From CAZMGV01 sp964565925 (GTDB lineage Bacteria; JAGRBM01; JAHCIT01), in assembly GCA_964565925.1 (NCBI GenBank), contig CAZMGV010000001.1, positions 124,001 through 188,000 on the forward strand: a stretch of DNA of 64,000 nucleotides. The letters run 5' to 3'. The notes beneath the pieces are model-generated. The model had not been told where the DNA came from, did no database searches, and saw only the letters and a list, made by a program, of their open reading frames with translations. This document shows, in pieces, positions 1 to 12,200 of the stretch. Every line of letters starts with the position of its first letter. Positions within the stretch are counted from its first letter, which is position 1. Made by a program: the position numbers and the translations under genes.

Positions 1-3000
1 GTGGCGCTGCTGGCCTGCGGACGTTCGATAAAAGACCAGCTCACAGACAGACTTTCCGGCCGGTTATCCGGATCGTAGCTGTCGCCAGCACTCATCGTCA
101 CGTTCCGGTCAACAATTACCCGGGCAGGCGCATTTACGATTGCGACCGGGGCCTGATTGGGCTCCACAGTCACCGTGACCTGGGCGGACAGAGAGTCATC
201 CGAACCGTCGTTCACGACCAGTCCGAAAACCCACACACCCGTGGCGTCCGGAATGATTGACGGATACGCCGTGTCCGCATCGGACAAAACCGCTGATGAA
301 CCCAGCGGTCTGGTGACGACCAGCCATGAGTATGCAAGGTAAGACGCAGGGCCGTTATCGGGATCGTAACTTGCCGAACCATCCAACTGGACCAGCGACT
401 GCACGAGCTGATCCGAAAGATCGTATCCTGCATCGGCGACCGGGGGAATATTGCCAGTTGCGTTGATCGCCACTTCAACCACATGGGTCTCGCCGTTGGC
501 CGCCGTCTCGGGCGACGAGAAATACTGCTGGCCGCCGTAGTTGATCCGGAATTTATACGCGACACCCGCCGGCAACACGAACGACGTTCCGCCAGGCCCG
601 CTTACCGCCGAGAAATAGCCAAAATAGGCTCCGGCTTCGGTAAAAACGTATGCAGTCGCCGCCGGATAACTCGTACCGTCCCGGAACTTGACAGTAAAAC
701 TCGCGATCGGAACGACCGCAGTCGCATTACCGGCCGTTTCCGGACTCCAGAACTGGTAACCGAGATAGTCAGCCCGGTATTTGGCGGTGAGCGAGTCAGG
801 GAGCCAGAACTGGACGTGGCCATTCGAATCGCTTTGCGCCGATAAACCGAGATAGCTTCCGTCCGGCTTGAATGCATAGATAGACACACTGGATAGCGGT
901 ACCTGGACACCGGAATAGTCGGTGACGACCGATGCCGTCCGGTAACTGAACGGAACGACAAACTCTGTAAACGTGTTGCTGCCGGGAACCGTCACAGCCT
1001 GCGAGAATGTCTGGGTCCCCAGCACATCATACCGAAATTTGTAGGTACCGGGCGTCAGTCCCGAAAAGTTTACCTGTCCGTCGGGGCCGACCGTAACAGT
1101 CTGCCCCAGATACGTGCCCGATGAGGTAAAGAGATATACCGAGCCGGAGCCCAGAACCGGGCCACCGGACGAACTGCGCATGGTGAAAGACGGGTTTTCG
1201 CTGATGAGTCCGAATTCGACCAGATATTCGGCGCCTCCTGTCAGTGAGGTGACGTCTGCGCTCCAGTATTGGGAACCGAGATAGTTCGCCCGGAACTTGT
1301 ACGAACCCGCGACCGGAAGATCCGGGAAAAGATATTCTCCCGACGCATCTGTCGTTCCGGTCAGGTTGAGATATGTCCCGGAAGTCAGAAAAGCATATAC
1401 CGGTACGCCCGGCACCGCGCCGCTCCCGGCCAGGAACCGCGTACGGACGTTACTGACAGATATGGAGATGGTTTCAGCCGGACTCACCGAAGGACCGATC
1501 AGAGTCTGCACGTTCCGGTAATCAGCCCGGAACTTCGCCTGAAGGCTGCCGGGCAGGAAGAAACGAGCGTCGCCGTTCGAATCGGTCGTCAGGCTGGTGT
1601 TCAGATACGAGCCGTTCTGTGCAAAAACATAGACAGGCGTGTCGGCAAGCGGAGTGTGGACGGAGCCGTTAACCGTCTCCACATGCACCGTACGTTGCGA
1701 GAACGGAACGACGAATTCCCCAAATGATGCGATACCAGGCACCGATACGGCCGGCGAAAAGGTCTGGGTTCCCAGGGCGTCGTACCGGAACTGGTAACTT
1801 CCCGGCGTCAGACCGTTGAACGTCACCAGTCCGTCGCCACCTACCGGCCGCGCCTGGTTCAGGAACATGCCGCCACCCGAGAAGAGATACACCATACCGG
1901 ACTGGAGCGGTTCACCGCCGCTACTGGAACGCATATAGAAAGCAGCCGTTTCGGCGTCGAGATCGAACGTCACCGTAGTCTCGACTCCCGGAGCCAAGGT
2001 GGCGCCAGGAGCCGCCCAGTATTGGAATGCAAGATAATCCGCCCGGAACTTGTAAAGCTGATCTGACGGGAGCCGGACGAAGAGATGCGACCCGTCGACG
2101 GCAGAGCCTGAAAGGTTTAAATACGTCCCATTGTCCAGATAGGCGTAAAACTCCACCGGACCGATCGGGGTGAAATCAATCGGGAACTCTACCCGGACAT
2201 TGGAAACCGGGATAGCGACATTCGTCACCAAGTTCGTAGAACTTCCGGACCAAGTCTGTTTGTTCAGGTAATCGACCCGGAATTTGGCCGACAGGGCGTC
2301 GGGCAGGAAAAACGGAACCGTTCCGTCCGCCGCGGAGACCGCCGAAAGATTCAGATAACTGCCGGTCGAAGTAAATGCATAGACGGTCGCCCCGGACAGA
2401 GGCACATGGTCGGCGCCGAAGGCGGTTTCCGCAGTTATTGTACGAACCGAATGTGGGACAACGAACTCGGTAAATGTCGCGGATCCCGGCACCGTGATGA
2501 CTGGCGAAAATACTTGAACGCCGAGATTGTCATACCGGAATTTGTAGCTCCCGCCCGTCAGCGCGGCGAACGAGACAACGCCGCCCGGCCCGACCACCTG
2601 GGAGCGATTCAGATATACCCCGGCGCCGGTAAACAGATAGACCGTACCGCTTGTGAGTGCAGGTCCGGCGGAAGCGGATCGCATGACGAACGAAACGTTT
2701 TCCGTCGGCACGGATAAATCGACAGCCGTCTCCGAACCAGCCGCCGGGTTCGCCACCGGTGCGCTCCAGTACTGGGAGCCCTGGTAGTCCGCCCGGAACT
2801 TGTAGGTACCTGCCGAAGGAAGCGACGTGAAAAGCACTTCGCCATTGGAATTCGTCTGGGCCGTTATGGTTAGGTAAGAACCAGAGCCGTTAAATACATA
2901 TACCGGCACGCCCGAAGGCTGCGCCAAATCCGCGAAAAACCGCACCCGCAGCTGTGCGACCGGGATGTCCACGGCATCCGTCAGGTTCGCCGACAGCGAA

Positions 3001-3530
3001 GAATAGGTCTGAATAGTCCGGTAATCGCCGCGGTACCGGTAGTTATACCCGTCCGGAAGATTGAATGTCGCCTGTCCGGCTGCATTCGTATTTTGTGTCA
3101 GGGTTTCATAGGTTAATCCGCCGGAACCGCCATAAACGTACACGGGAGCGCCACTGAGCGGTGCTACCGATGCGCCATAGACCGTTTCGACGGTAATAGT
3201 CCGGTCAGAATGGGGAAAAACAACTTCCACAAGCGGACTACTGCCATCGAATACCGGAGACCAGAACTGGGCCCCGTAACGGTCGATCCTCAGCTTGTAA
3301 GATTGTCCCGCCGTCAGATTGAAACTGACCTGCCCCGGTGCACCAAGAGCCGACGAAACGCTTAAATAGCTACCCGCTGCGCTAAACAAGTACGCCGTCC
3401 CGCTCGTCACGGGGGCACCGCCCGGCGACTTGGTTATACTGATCGTCGCCGCCCGGGCGGCAGGCGGAAAAATCATTATCGCCGCCATAAGACCCAGAAC
3501 AGCGGCGAAATACTTTTTATTCCTGTGCAT
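1..3530 (-). CDS. Repeat-rich exported surface protein (N-terminal part, cut by window edge)
   Basis: An open frame runs leftward from an ATG at 3530 to the window edge, giving about 1,176 codons without a stop. A GGGAG ribosome site lies 9 nt upstream. The first 24 or so residues form a classical signal peptide (basic MHRNKK, hydrophobic stretch, AARAA cleavage region). About twelve tandem repeats of roughly 83 residues follow, each with a VYAFT-like strand, SYLGLSA and a YKFRADYLGxQYWS-like core. After them come PKD/Ig-type domains with signatures SASYDPDN and LSVSWSF. The gene starts 6 nt after the foldase gene stop, so it is surely co-transcribed with it and with the giant gene upstream. 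It is probably an adhesin or extracellular matrix protein. The exact function is unknown and the C-terminus is not in the window. Confidence 0.85.
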   Translation of the reverse strand, partial: MHRNKKYFAAVLGLMAAIMIFPPAARAATISITKSPGGAPVTSGTAYLFSAAGSYLSVSSALGAPGQVSFNLTAGQSYKLRIDRYGAQFWSPVFDGSSPLVEVVFPHSDRTITVETVYGASVAPLSGAPVYVYGGSGGLTYETLTQNTNAAGQATFNLPDGYNYRYRGDYRTIQTYSSLSANLTDAVDIPVAQLRVRFFADLAQPSGVPVYVFNGSGSYLTITAQTNSNGEVLFTSLPSAGTYKFRADYQGSQYWSAPVANPAAGSETAVDLSVPTENVSFVMRSASAGPALTSGTVYLFTGAGVYLNRSQVVGPGGVVSFAALTGGSYKFRYDNLGVQVFSPVITVPGSATFTEFVVPHSVRTITAETAFGADHVPLSGATVYAFTSTGSYLNLSAVSAADGTVPFFLPDALSAKFRVDYLNKQTWSGSSTNLVTNVAIPVSNVRVEFPIDFTPIGPVEFYAYLDNGTYLNLSGSAVDGSHLFVRLPSDQLYKFRADYLAFQYWAAPGATLAPGVETTVTFDLDAETAAFYMRSSSGGEPLQSGMVYLFSGGGMFLNQARPVGGDGLVTFNGLTPGSYQFRYDALGTQTFSPAVSVPGIASFGEFVVPFSQRTVHVETVNGSVHTPLADTPVYVFAQNGSYLNTSLTTDSNGDARFFLPGSLQAKFRADYRNVQTLIGPSVSPAETISISVSNVRTRFLAGSGAVPGVPVYAFLTSGTYLNLTGTTDASGEYLFPDLPVAGSYKFRANYLGSQYWSADVTSLTGGAEYLVEFGLISENPSFTMRSSSGGPVLGSGSVYLFTSSGTYLGQTVTVGPDGQVNFSGLTPGTYKFRYDVLGTQTFSQAVTVPGSNTFTEFVVPFSYRTASVVTDYSGVQVPLSSVSIYAFKPDGSYLGLSAQSDSNGHVQFWLPDSLTAKYRADYLGYQFWSPETAGNATAVVPIASFTVKFRDGTSYPAATAYVFTEAGAYFGYFSAVSGPGGTSFVLPAGVAYKFRINYGGQQYFSSPETAANGETHVVEVAINATGNIPPVADAGYDLSDQLVQSLVQLDGSASYDPDNGPASYLAYSWLVVTRPLGSSAVLSDADTAYPSIIPDATGVWVFGLVVNDGSDDSLSAQVTVTVEPNQAPVAIVNAPARVIVDRNVTMSAGDSYDPDNRPESLSVSWSFIERPQASSA
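520..3310 (-). repeat. About 12 tandem ~250-bp protein-coding repeats
   Basis: A recurring + strand motif (complement of Tyr-Lys-Phe-Arg-Ala-Asp-Tyr, written like gcccggaacttgta) appears near 540, 773, 1027, 1281, 1521, 1774, 2034, 2268, 2531, 2785, 3029 and 3280. Steps are 233-263 bp, or 78-88 codons. The units alternate between a form ending YLGxQYWS and one ending YxxxGTQTFS, suggesting duplication of a larger two- or three-repeat block. Each unit looks like a small beta-sandwich (carboxypeptidase-regulatory or FN3-like); that fold is inferred. Confidence 0.8.
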
Positions 3531-3536
3531 CCCTCG

Positions 3537-4400
3537 TTACTCCCGTTTCCCGTCGTTTTCCGGCACCCGGTATTTCGTCCGCAATTCACTCAGGAGAGTC
3601 CTGCTCACTTCGTTCTCGAACATGGTTTTCAGGAGCGGCTTGACGTCATCGATCGGACGCGTCTGCGTTTTTAACGGCTCAATGGCCTTCACGATATGAA
3701 AACCCATCGGCGTCTGCAGGACGTCGCTAAGCCCGCCCGCCGGCAATTTTCTCGAAGCATCGTCCAGCGGAGGCGGCAGACGGCCAGGCGTCACTTCGCC
3801 CAGGTCTCCGCCCCTGGCAGCCGAAACCTGGTCATCGGAATAAGTACGGGCGAGCTGCTCAAAACTCGCACCGGACTTAAGCTGTGTGAGCAGTTTGTCC
3901 GCCTTCGATTTTGCCTTCTTCTCTCCGTTTACGCCGTCATCCGCCTTGATCCGGACGAGGATTTGGGCAAGATGGATTTTTTCGCTTTTGAATTTATCCG
4001 CGTTCGCCTTGTAAATCCGTTCCGCTTCGGCGCCGGTGAAACGCTTGTCCGTTTCGCTTTCCAGCAACTTTCTGGACAGAATTCCGTCAATTTGTTTCCT
4101 AATTTCCGGCTGTCTGTCGATCCCCTGAAGCTTCGCCTCATAAGCAAGAACCGTCCGATCAATCACTGACCGTTCGACATCCCGCCGGCCCGCCTCCGTT
4201 TCGTACCGGCTCCGGAGCTGAGGGTCCATGCCCTGAAGCTCCAGATCGACATCCGTCTGTGTGATCTTGCGGTCGCCGACAGTCGCCAGCGCTTCCGGAG
4301 CCGAGTGGCGGTCCCCGGCCGCTTCCGGCGGACCTTTGCGGCATCCGGTTACCGATATTACCAGCAGCAAAATGACGTTTCTCAAACGTGACCTATCCAC
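3537..4400 (-). CDS. Parvulin-type peptidyl-prolyl cis-trans isomerase lipoprotein
   Basis: The 287-residue product starts at GTG 4400 behind a strong GAGGAGAGGG site. A short lipoprotein signal ends in the lipobox VTGC near residue 20. A SurA/PrsA-like helical region follows (about 35-130), then a parvulin domain (about 140-245) with the hallmarks HLAQILVRI, ARGGDLGEV, LPAGGLSDVLQTPMGFHIVKA. This family isomerises Xaa-Pro bonds and escorts exported proteins. As a lipoprotein it should sit on the inner or outer membrane facing the periplasm. It lies 25 nt after the giant gene and 6 nt before the next repeat protein, so a dedicated foldase role for these two Pro-rich Ig proteins is a reasonable inference. 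It could also be a general SurA/PrsA paralogue. Confidence 0.9.
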   Translation of the reverse strand: MDRSRLRNVILLLVISVTGCRKGPPEAAGDRHSAPEALATVGDRKITQTDVDLELQGMDPQLRSRYETEAGRRDVERSVIDRTVLAYEAKLQGIDRQPEIRKQIDGILSRKLLESETDKRFTGAEAERIYKANADKFKSEKIHLAQILVRIKADDGVNGEKKAKSKADKLLTQLKSGASFEQLARTYSDDQVSAARGGDLGEVTPGRLPPPLDDASRKLPAGGLSDVLQTPMGFHIVKAIEPLKTQTRPIDDVKPLLKTMFENEVSRTLLSELRTKYRVPENDGKRE

Positions 4401-4425
4401 GTAATCCCTCTCCTCGCCTTACCGG

Positions 4426-6220
4426 TCAGGGTGTGCCGAAGTAATAAGTGTCCGCATCCGTGTCGGTCACGATCTGGATCCATGTGGGAACCCGGTCGAT
4501 GATCTCTACTCGGGCTTTGTTACGGACGATGATCTCGTTCACCCCGGAAATGGTCGGACGGGTTCCGGACAATCTGGTCCGCAGGACCAGCGTCGAGATA
4601 TCCGGTGTCGTCATAATCCCCGCGTTATCGAACAGCAGAATGCCCGTATAGTCGTCGGCACGCTGGACGTAGACCGTTCCGGAACCTCCCGACAGCGCGG
4701 GACCCGCAGATGATGCCCCACCGTGCGCTTCCATCTGGATGCTATCGAACAGCGGCATTCCGTCGCCGTCGCTTCCCGTAGGTAGCGCATAGATCATGAT
4801 TCTTCCGCCACCGCCGGCACCGGAATTGCTGAATGCCCCGTCATTCGTGGAATTCAGCGCGTCTCCGCCGCTGGCACTTATCCTGCCGCTGCCCTGAACC
4901 GTGCCCCACACCGCAATATCGACGGATCCACCGGAACCGGCTCCCGACCAGGAGCTTTGCGTCGTGTCACCATCAGCCACGATCGAACCGTTCAGGACGA
5001 GATTGGTGACGTACAGTTTGACCTGTCCGCCGCCGTTTCCGCCCGGGAACTGCGGCGAACCGCTGGCCCCGCCGCTACCCGATTGTGGACCAGCCACGTT
5101 TTGCGTAACGGTATAATCTGTAAACCCGCCATAAATGCCGGTCCGTGAGTAGGGCGACCCACCAAAGCCGCCGTAACTGCCGCCTGAGTAATATTGTGCC
5201 GCCGCCGCATTGTTCAGCGACAGTCCATAGTCAGAGTCGTTAGACCCCGAATGCGCGCCGAGATATCCCCTGCCGGTGGTGTCGATTGAACTATCGGCAT
5301 CGATAGTGAGATTTTGGGCCGTAATGGCCAGATACGGCGTGTCTGGGTTTGCGGCGTCGGACGGCGGATGCGTAATCCGTGCGCCATGGCCGAGCGTCAC
5401 GCTGCCCCAGTTATGGTCGCCAGCCACAATCAGCGTGGAACCCGCACCATCGACGGTTATATCCCGCCCTTCGAGCATCAGGTTGGTGGCATCGATCTGG
5501 ACCGTGTTCCCGCCAGTCAGGGAAAGCGGTCCGGAATCGACCGTATACGAGAAGCACCCCGCATCCGAAGCAGCCATTTCCGCGCCGGAGGTTCCGCGTA
5601 CAGACGCCACCGATAACGAATACGGCGCATCGGCATTCAAGGCATCGTAGGGGTAAACCCACAACGTACGTCCGTCGGCGCTCAGCTGATAATTGACATT
5701 CAGGTTTGTGGTGCCTTGCCGTAGTCCGACCTTGGCCCGCCCCACAAGATTTGTCCCGCCGCCGGATCCGCCGCCAGATCCCTCGCCGCCACCGCCGGGC
5801 GGAGTGTTCCCTCCGAACCCGCCCCCCGCGCAGTTCGAGATGTTTAGCGACGCCCAATAACTTTCCAACGGGATAGCGCAGCCCGACGCCTCCGGCTGTG
5901 TGATGCAGTTGATATCGTTATCGTTGCCCGAACTCTCGGAATAGTAGGTTCCCGGCCCGAGTGTCGCCTGGAAGCTCCGCATCCCGGTACCCGGGACCGC
6001 GTCGCCCAGGTAGTTTATATCCTGGTCGTACAGCGACATATTGACGTAGGTATATCCGCTGTCGTTGAAGTCCAGGCGCATTTCCACATCGCAGGTGTCG
6101 TACAGCTGGAAGAAGTTGTGATCGACATCGTAAAGCGTGTGGAATGAATGGTTCTGCGGACTACCCGAATAGATTTCTTTCGCTTCGCCGAACGTGTCAT
6201 CCGGTTCGAACGCGTCTCCC
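4426..6220 (-). other. C-terminal PPC-like domain plus Gly-rich beta-helix-like tail of the giant protein
   Basis: Codons here encode EPDDTFGEAKEI...VDHNFFQL, the pattern of bacterial pre-peptidase C-terminal (PPC) domains. A Gly/Ser linker (GGGGEGSGGGSGGG) follows. The tail is rich in short hydrophobic turns (LTIDADSSIDTTGRG, LVLNGSIVADG, GSGRISASGG, GGGGRIMIYA), typical of right-handed beta-helix passenger domains. The protein ends DTDADTYYFGTP. No LPXTG, GlyGly-CTERM, Por-type or PEP-CTERM signal is seen. Confidence 0.6.
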
Positions 6221-9200
6221 GGAGGAGGCGGATCCGGTTCCCCGCAGGCAACCGTCGCCGTCTCCGACGCCGATGACAGATCGATCGGCTGGTCGAAGCT
6301 GATTTCGAACCGGCCTTCCGACGAAACAAGGTCCAGGACGGACAGGTTTCCCGCTTGCGGATTTAAGCCGGTAATCACCGGCCCCGATGCCGACGGATTA
6401 TAGGTAACCGTCACAGGCGCCGGAGTGCTTACCAGCCCGCCCGCATCCGTCGCCGTTACCGAAATTGTGTATGTCCCGACATCCGGGAACAGGACGTCCG
6501 TGGACCATGTTGTCCCGTCGGCCTCCAGGTTCGCCTGATATACATCCATACCAAGCTGCATTTCGACTGATACCACCGGCCGGTTGGCGGTCGCCCTGAC
6601 CGTTACAAAGGAATTAAAGATTGTCTGTCCGTCGGACGGGCTTAGGATCGTCGCAACTGGCGGGATCTCGACCGCGAATTCTCTGGTTACGGTTTGATAA
6701 ATTCCTGCAAAAATGTACTCACTAAACGTGACTGCCGTGGTTCCGGTTGCGTCGGCGCTAAAAGGCGTAACTATTATCTGCCGGTCTGGTGTTTCGCTGA
6801 CATCTACAACGCCCCAGACGCTCCTGCTGAATTCAGGCCATTCCCAGTCGAAGGGGAAAAGATATGCCCGTCCGTCCTCGGTGACCATCGCCACTTCGGC
6901 AACGAACTGGTCGTCCGGCGACGTGAAAACGTAATCGGGTCCGGGAATGTCGGGGAGATTCAGGACATCCAGGCCGGTTACATACGCAAAATCAGGATAT
7001 CTATGAACGTCCGACGACCATGAATACAGTCCCCACTGCGACTTCAGATATGCACCTCTCACCGATACACCTGTAGGTTCAGGGATCACTTCCACAGCTT
7101 CCGCGAAACGGAACCACTTCGGATAGTAATAGTCGTAACCCGCGCTCCTTGTAATAATAAAGCTCTTCGAGTCACCAGTATCCTGCTGATACTTCCCGTC
7201 GGTCACATTCCCGAATGGATACAAAAAGACATCGACGTCCTGAAGCCCACCGGCCACTATGCGCGGGTCAGGTTCATCCGTGAAAACAACACTAAGTTCG
7301 CTATCCAATGCCAAAGGTGCGGTCGGTGGCACTCCATCGGCGAGATAGGAATCTACAGCAAAATCAGGAGCGGGCATGACCTCAACAAGGCCCAGATCGC
7401 CGCCCGGAATCGCTTGTATTTCCACCCGTGCATACCGGCCCCGGCTCCCCGCACGGGTTTGATCGACGATACCGAGTGCGTTACCACCGGAATCGACCAG
7501 GGCGGGAAGATCAAACGATATTGTGTCGTCCTGAACAGCTACATTCGTCGCCTGGATTCCAGCCACCGTCACCACCGGGCTTGATGCCGCCGGTGGCGGG
7601 GTGTTCAGCTTGATCGAGATCCGCTCCGCCGATCCCGTCCATACTGTTTCGGTGCTGACATTGGAATTCGTAGCACGTTCGCCGATAACACCGGAGGTAT
7701 CGTAAACGGCAATTCTTCCACCCGATACGATCGCCGCCCTGCCGTAATCCAAGTCGCTCGACTGGTAGGTCGTAATCCAGGGGAGCCTGGAGGTGTCAAA
7801 ATAAGTTATCAGTGCATCGCGTGCCGTAGCTCCCGGAATTTCGAGCGCCGACAGATCGAATGCAAAAATACCCTTCGCCACGGTCAGAATCAGCGCCCCG
7901 CCACGGATCATCGCGCTCTCGTAATAACCGTGATAATAGGTGTCCTTTAACGGGACGAACGTGTTGTCCAGCGGGAAATCACCCACCTCGGTAATTGTTT
8001 TCAGTTCCCGGTCAATCCGGTATAATTCGACGACAAAGGGATTGTACGTTCCCGTATCGCTGACTACCGCCAGATATTCGTCACCGATCGCTACCCCGTC
8101 GATGTCCGGCAGCAGATTCTCTCCGGGTATCGCATCGGGCCACTCGTTCAGATCCAGGTCGGCAACGACGCCGTCCAGTTCCGCGATATGAATATCGTAA
8201 ATATTACTCCCGTCGTCCCGCTCGCGACCGAATGTCACGCGAGCGCCGTTAGAACCCGACATATTGTCCCAGTTTTCGTATTGAGGATTCGGTCCCAATC
8301 CCCGGAATGAGCCCAGGTTCAGCAGAGCCACTTTCGAAGATTTCAGGCTCGCCAGATATCCGCCGTTCCGGTAGTTTCCGCCGTAAACAAGGCCGTCCGT
8401 ATAGTGGAACCGCTCCGCCGGGTGAGAAGGCACGGTGGCGTTTCCTCTAGCCGTGACTCCATCGATCACTGTGGTCTGGGCTGGATGTCCGTCCGGGCCA
8501 ATCGGCAGACGCGCCAGCGCGTGATCCGCACCGAGGTATGGCGAAACCACGAAATATCCTTCCAGTTGATCGACGATCTGGAGATTCGCCATAGTTCCGA
8601 GTGATATTGGCGTCGCCGATTGCGATACCTGCGGATTCCCCGGATTAGTGAAATCGACTTTGGAGAAACGGCCGGTATAGGGATCGCTCGCTTCCAGAGA
8701 GCTGGAGGACGTCAGTGCGGCGCCACTAAAATTGCCCGCTCCCTGATAAACTGCCACTGGCGCCGGCGTATACATGACACCACGCTCCAGAACCGCAGGA
8801 GCGCGTCCCGGAATATTCGTTGCTGTGACCGGGACAAACCCCCACATCGCCCCGGGGGGAACAAGCACCCGGATATGGGTCGAATCGATGTATTCGACGG
8901 CCAACACCGAGACACCATCCACCGTGACATCGGTACCGGCATAGAAGTCCTCGCCATAGACATCGACCCAGCCGCCCTGATCCGTCCTCACCGAGTTGAT
9001 GACGGTCGTAATCACCGGCTGCCGGATGAATACCAGAGAACCGATCCGGCCGCCGGTGAGTCCGTTGGAGCCGGTAATCTCGATTCCTGTGACACCGGTA
9101 TTCCCCTGCGGAACGTAGGAAATCACCATGGTCGCGCCGTCGGCCGATGTCGTGAACGCTGCATTGTCGATCTGCTGCGCACCGATCAGCACGGAAGAGG

Positions 9201-12200
9201 GATCGGACAGCCAGGACCCCGTCACCGTCAACACTGCCGGTTCATCAAGGATGATCACAGAGGGGGTAACGGATTTGACGACAGGCGCGGATCCTGCGGC
9301 GATACCGGTCCTGAAATTCAACACATAGTCCGCTTCAAGGTTCCTGCCGGTGAGATCGGCTATCGCTGTCGTAGCGATCAGCTGGAGATCGGCCTGCGGT
9401 GGAAGCGCTACTACCGGCCGTACGGTCAGGACTGTACCAGACGGTCCCGATGCCATTGATCTGGTGCTCGCGATGACGGAGGTCCCACCAGCACCGGTAA
9501 TCGCGACGCTTGTATCAGTGAGCGAGGATGGATCAAGGTAGGACGAAAACTCGATCCGTAAGGCGCCGTCGGTACCGATCAAACCGTCTGTAACGGGAGT
9601 CGTTTTACGGACAAAAAGCCTGGCCGGCTGAATGATATCGAAACTGCCATGCGTGTTGTCGGAGCGCGACCCTACAATTACATCCGCTCCGGCATAAGCG
9701 ACCGCCGTCGCCATTCCTGCTACAGGTGTTGCGTCTTCCAGCGGCGCCGTCTCATCATTCTTTTCATAACTAAAGATGCCGCTATCCCCTGCGGCCGACA
9801 ACAATCTGTCGCCAAAGGGCAGGACGTCCGTAAACTGCCGGTGTACTGCCGGCAGTCCCGGGACCGGCGGCGGCATGGCCGTATACGCCCGGACACTGGC
9901 GAGCAGCCCGGTGGTTTCATCGAGCCTGAATTTATAAATACTCGTGTCGGTAACGGCCAGGATTTCGTCGCCATCGACACGTATACGGCGAACTGGTCCG
10001 TCGACATTTTCCGCAGTGCCCAGCGCGCCGCTACCCGCCGCGCCGTGGAACGCGTCCGGGTTCATCAGGTCGACGGGCCGGACTATGTACTGCCCGGTGT
10101 TATCCGGGTCCTGTGTGCCCGCAACGGCGTACCGTCCCGTTCTGCCCACTGCTGTAGCGCCGTAGCGGGGAGCCTGCGGGCTCGCCGTATCAAGAATGAC
10201 ACGGCCTACTGCCGATACCGTTCCGGGTTTTGCAATGGATGAAAATGCCTTTAGGCCGTATTCGTCTGCCACCAGCACCACGTCGTCGGCGACGAGAAGG
10301 TCGTGCGCGACACCGCCCGTTCTGACGCCAGCTGTCACCGGACTTACGACCAGCGAGCTGTTTTCCTGTCCCTGAACGTCGACCCACCGAATATAGCCGG
10401 AATACCCGTTCCCGCCTTCCGGGAGCCCGTCCATCCAGGCGTTTGCGGCAAAATAGACGCGATCATAAGGGGTCAGGTCCACGACCGACATGGACGTGAC
10501 GAAATCGCCTATAGGCATATTAAACAGGATGCCCGGTGCAGCACGGTTGGAGATATCGACGCCGACAAATTTGCCCCCGCAGGCGTAGTCGAGGTCTCGG
10601 CACCCTGAGGCGGCGTACATCAACCCGTCGCTTATCGCAGCTAGATCGGAGACCGGCCCGATATCGATACCGGCCACCAGTTCGAGCGTATAGTAATAGC
10701 CCGAGGCGAGCGTCCCCGATGATCCCAAGCTGCTGACGATGACGTCCGCCGGACCGGACTTATGCGGAGGCGTAATTGCAGTTATCCGGCCGAGCGACTG
10801 CACCCGGATACTGGTTACGGGCAAGGCCACACCCGACGCCAAAGAACGGAATGATACCGTCGCTCCCGGCAGGAAACCCGTCCCCGTGATCGTTACCGAT
10901 GTGCCTCCGGCCTGTCCGCCCAGATTCGGCGTGATTGACGAAATCGAAACCGGATCGACAATAACCAGCCCGCCCGTCAAGGCAGCCGTCAGACCGCCTG
11001 GATTGTCGACGTTTATGACAACCGGCCCTTTCAGTCCAGGACTCAGATTGCCGGTATCGACAGAAATGACAATTTGATCCGGTCCGTCCGTCGCCGGGAC
11101 AAAGGATTCTACCGTCGCCGACAGACCGTTCAGGGTCACAGCGGCCCCGTTGTCAAAACCCTCGCCAGTAATCGTGACTTGCCTGACTCCGGTGCCGATG
11201 CGAAGGATATGCGGGGATACGGATGCGATCGCCGGCTGGACATAGGCCGATCCGGTCGTCTGGAACGGAACAACGATGTCGCTGCCTAGAACGAGTCCCC
11301 CGAGCGAGCGTACGCCACCCGGACCTGAAGCCATTCTGAGTTCATAGTCCGTAAGCTCCGATAGAGGCGCGAGCAGTTGGACGGTGACCGTAGACCCGAA
11401 GACCGTAATGTCATTATTGAGTCTCGCCGGGACCCTGCTTCCGTCAATCGCCGACACTACATAAACGTTGTCGTCACTGTAATCCGGTATCGCGGGTGGA
11501 TCCTGATCATCGGCTGCCCCGGCCTGATTCGACCTGAGCGATGCCGTTGCCATAGGTTCGCTGAACTGCACAACGACAGTCGCCAGACTCGGAGGAACCA
11601 CGGCACCGGCGGCCGGAGTTGTTCCGATCACCCGGGCCATCGGCACTGTCGTAAATATCACGTCATCAGAGAAAGTCAGAACCTGACGGCCACGCGAAAC
11701 AAGCGCTGTAATCGGGTCCGTCGCTGCCGGATGGGCGACAAAGGTACTCCTTGGATTGGCTGGGTCGGTGATGTCGATAATCCGCAGTTCGCCGCCGCCG
11801 GACACATACACGCAGGTGCCGTCGGTAAATAGCTCGCCGGGCGAAGCCGCAATATCTACGATCAGCGACGATATTTGGGTCGCGGACCAGTCGCCATTCA
11901 GCCTGAAAATCCTGATTAGTGTGCGTCCGGCATCGGCCCCCGCCATGGCCTCGGCGGTAGCGAGAACCCCTCCGTATACGGACAATCCGATCAGGTTCAC
12001 CAAAGGAGTGTCGGTCGCCAGATCCGTCACTGTTACGGGAGCAGAATTCAGATCGATCAGCTTGATCGAACCCTGCGCCGTGGCGGCAATCACATACGAT
12101 CCAGCAGCCGACAGCCCGGTAATTTCCGATCCGGTATCAATCACTCCGGTGACATAAGTCGACTGCTTGTCAGTGATATCGACGAAATAGATGGTGCCTC

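Noticed and set aside
1..3530. CRISPR-like array because of the regular spacing
   Set aside because: Repeats are about 250 bp, diverged and in one reading frame with a signal peptide; they are protein repeats.
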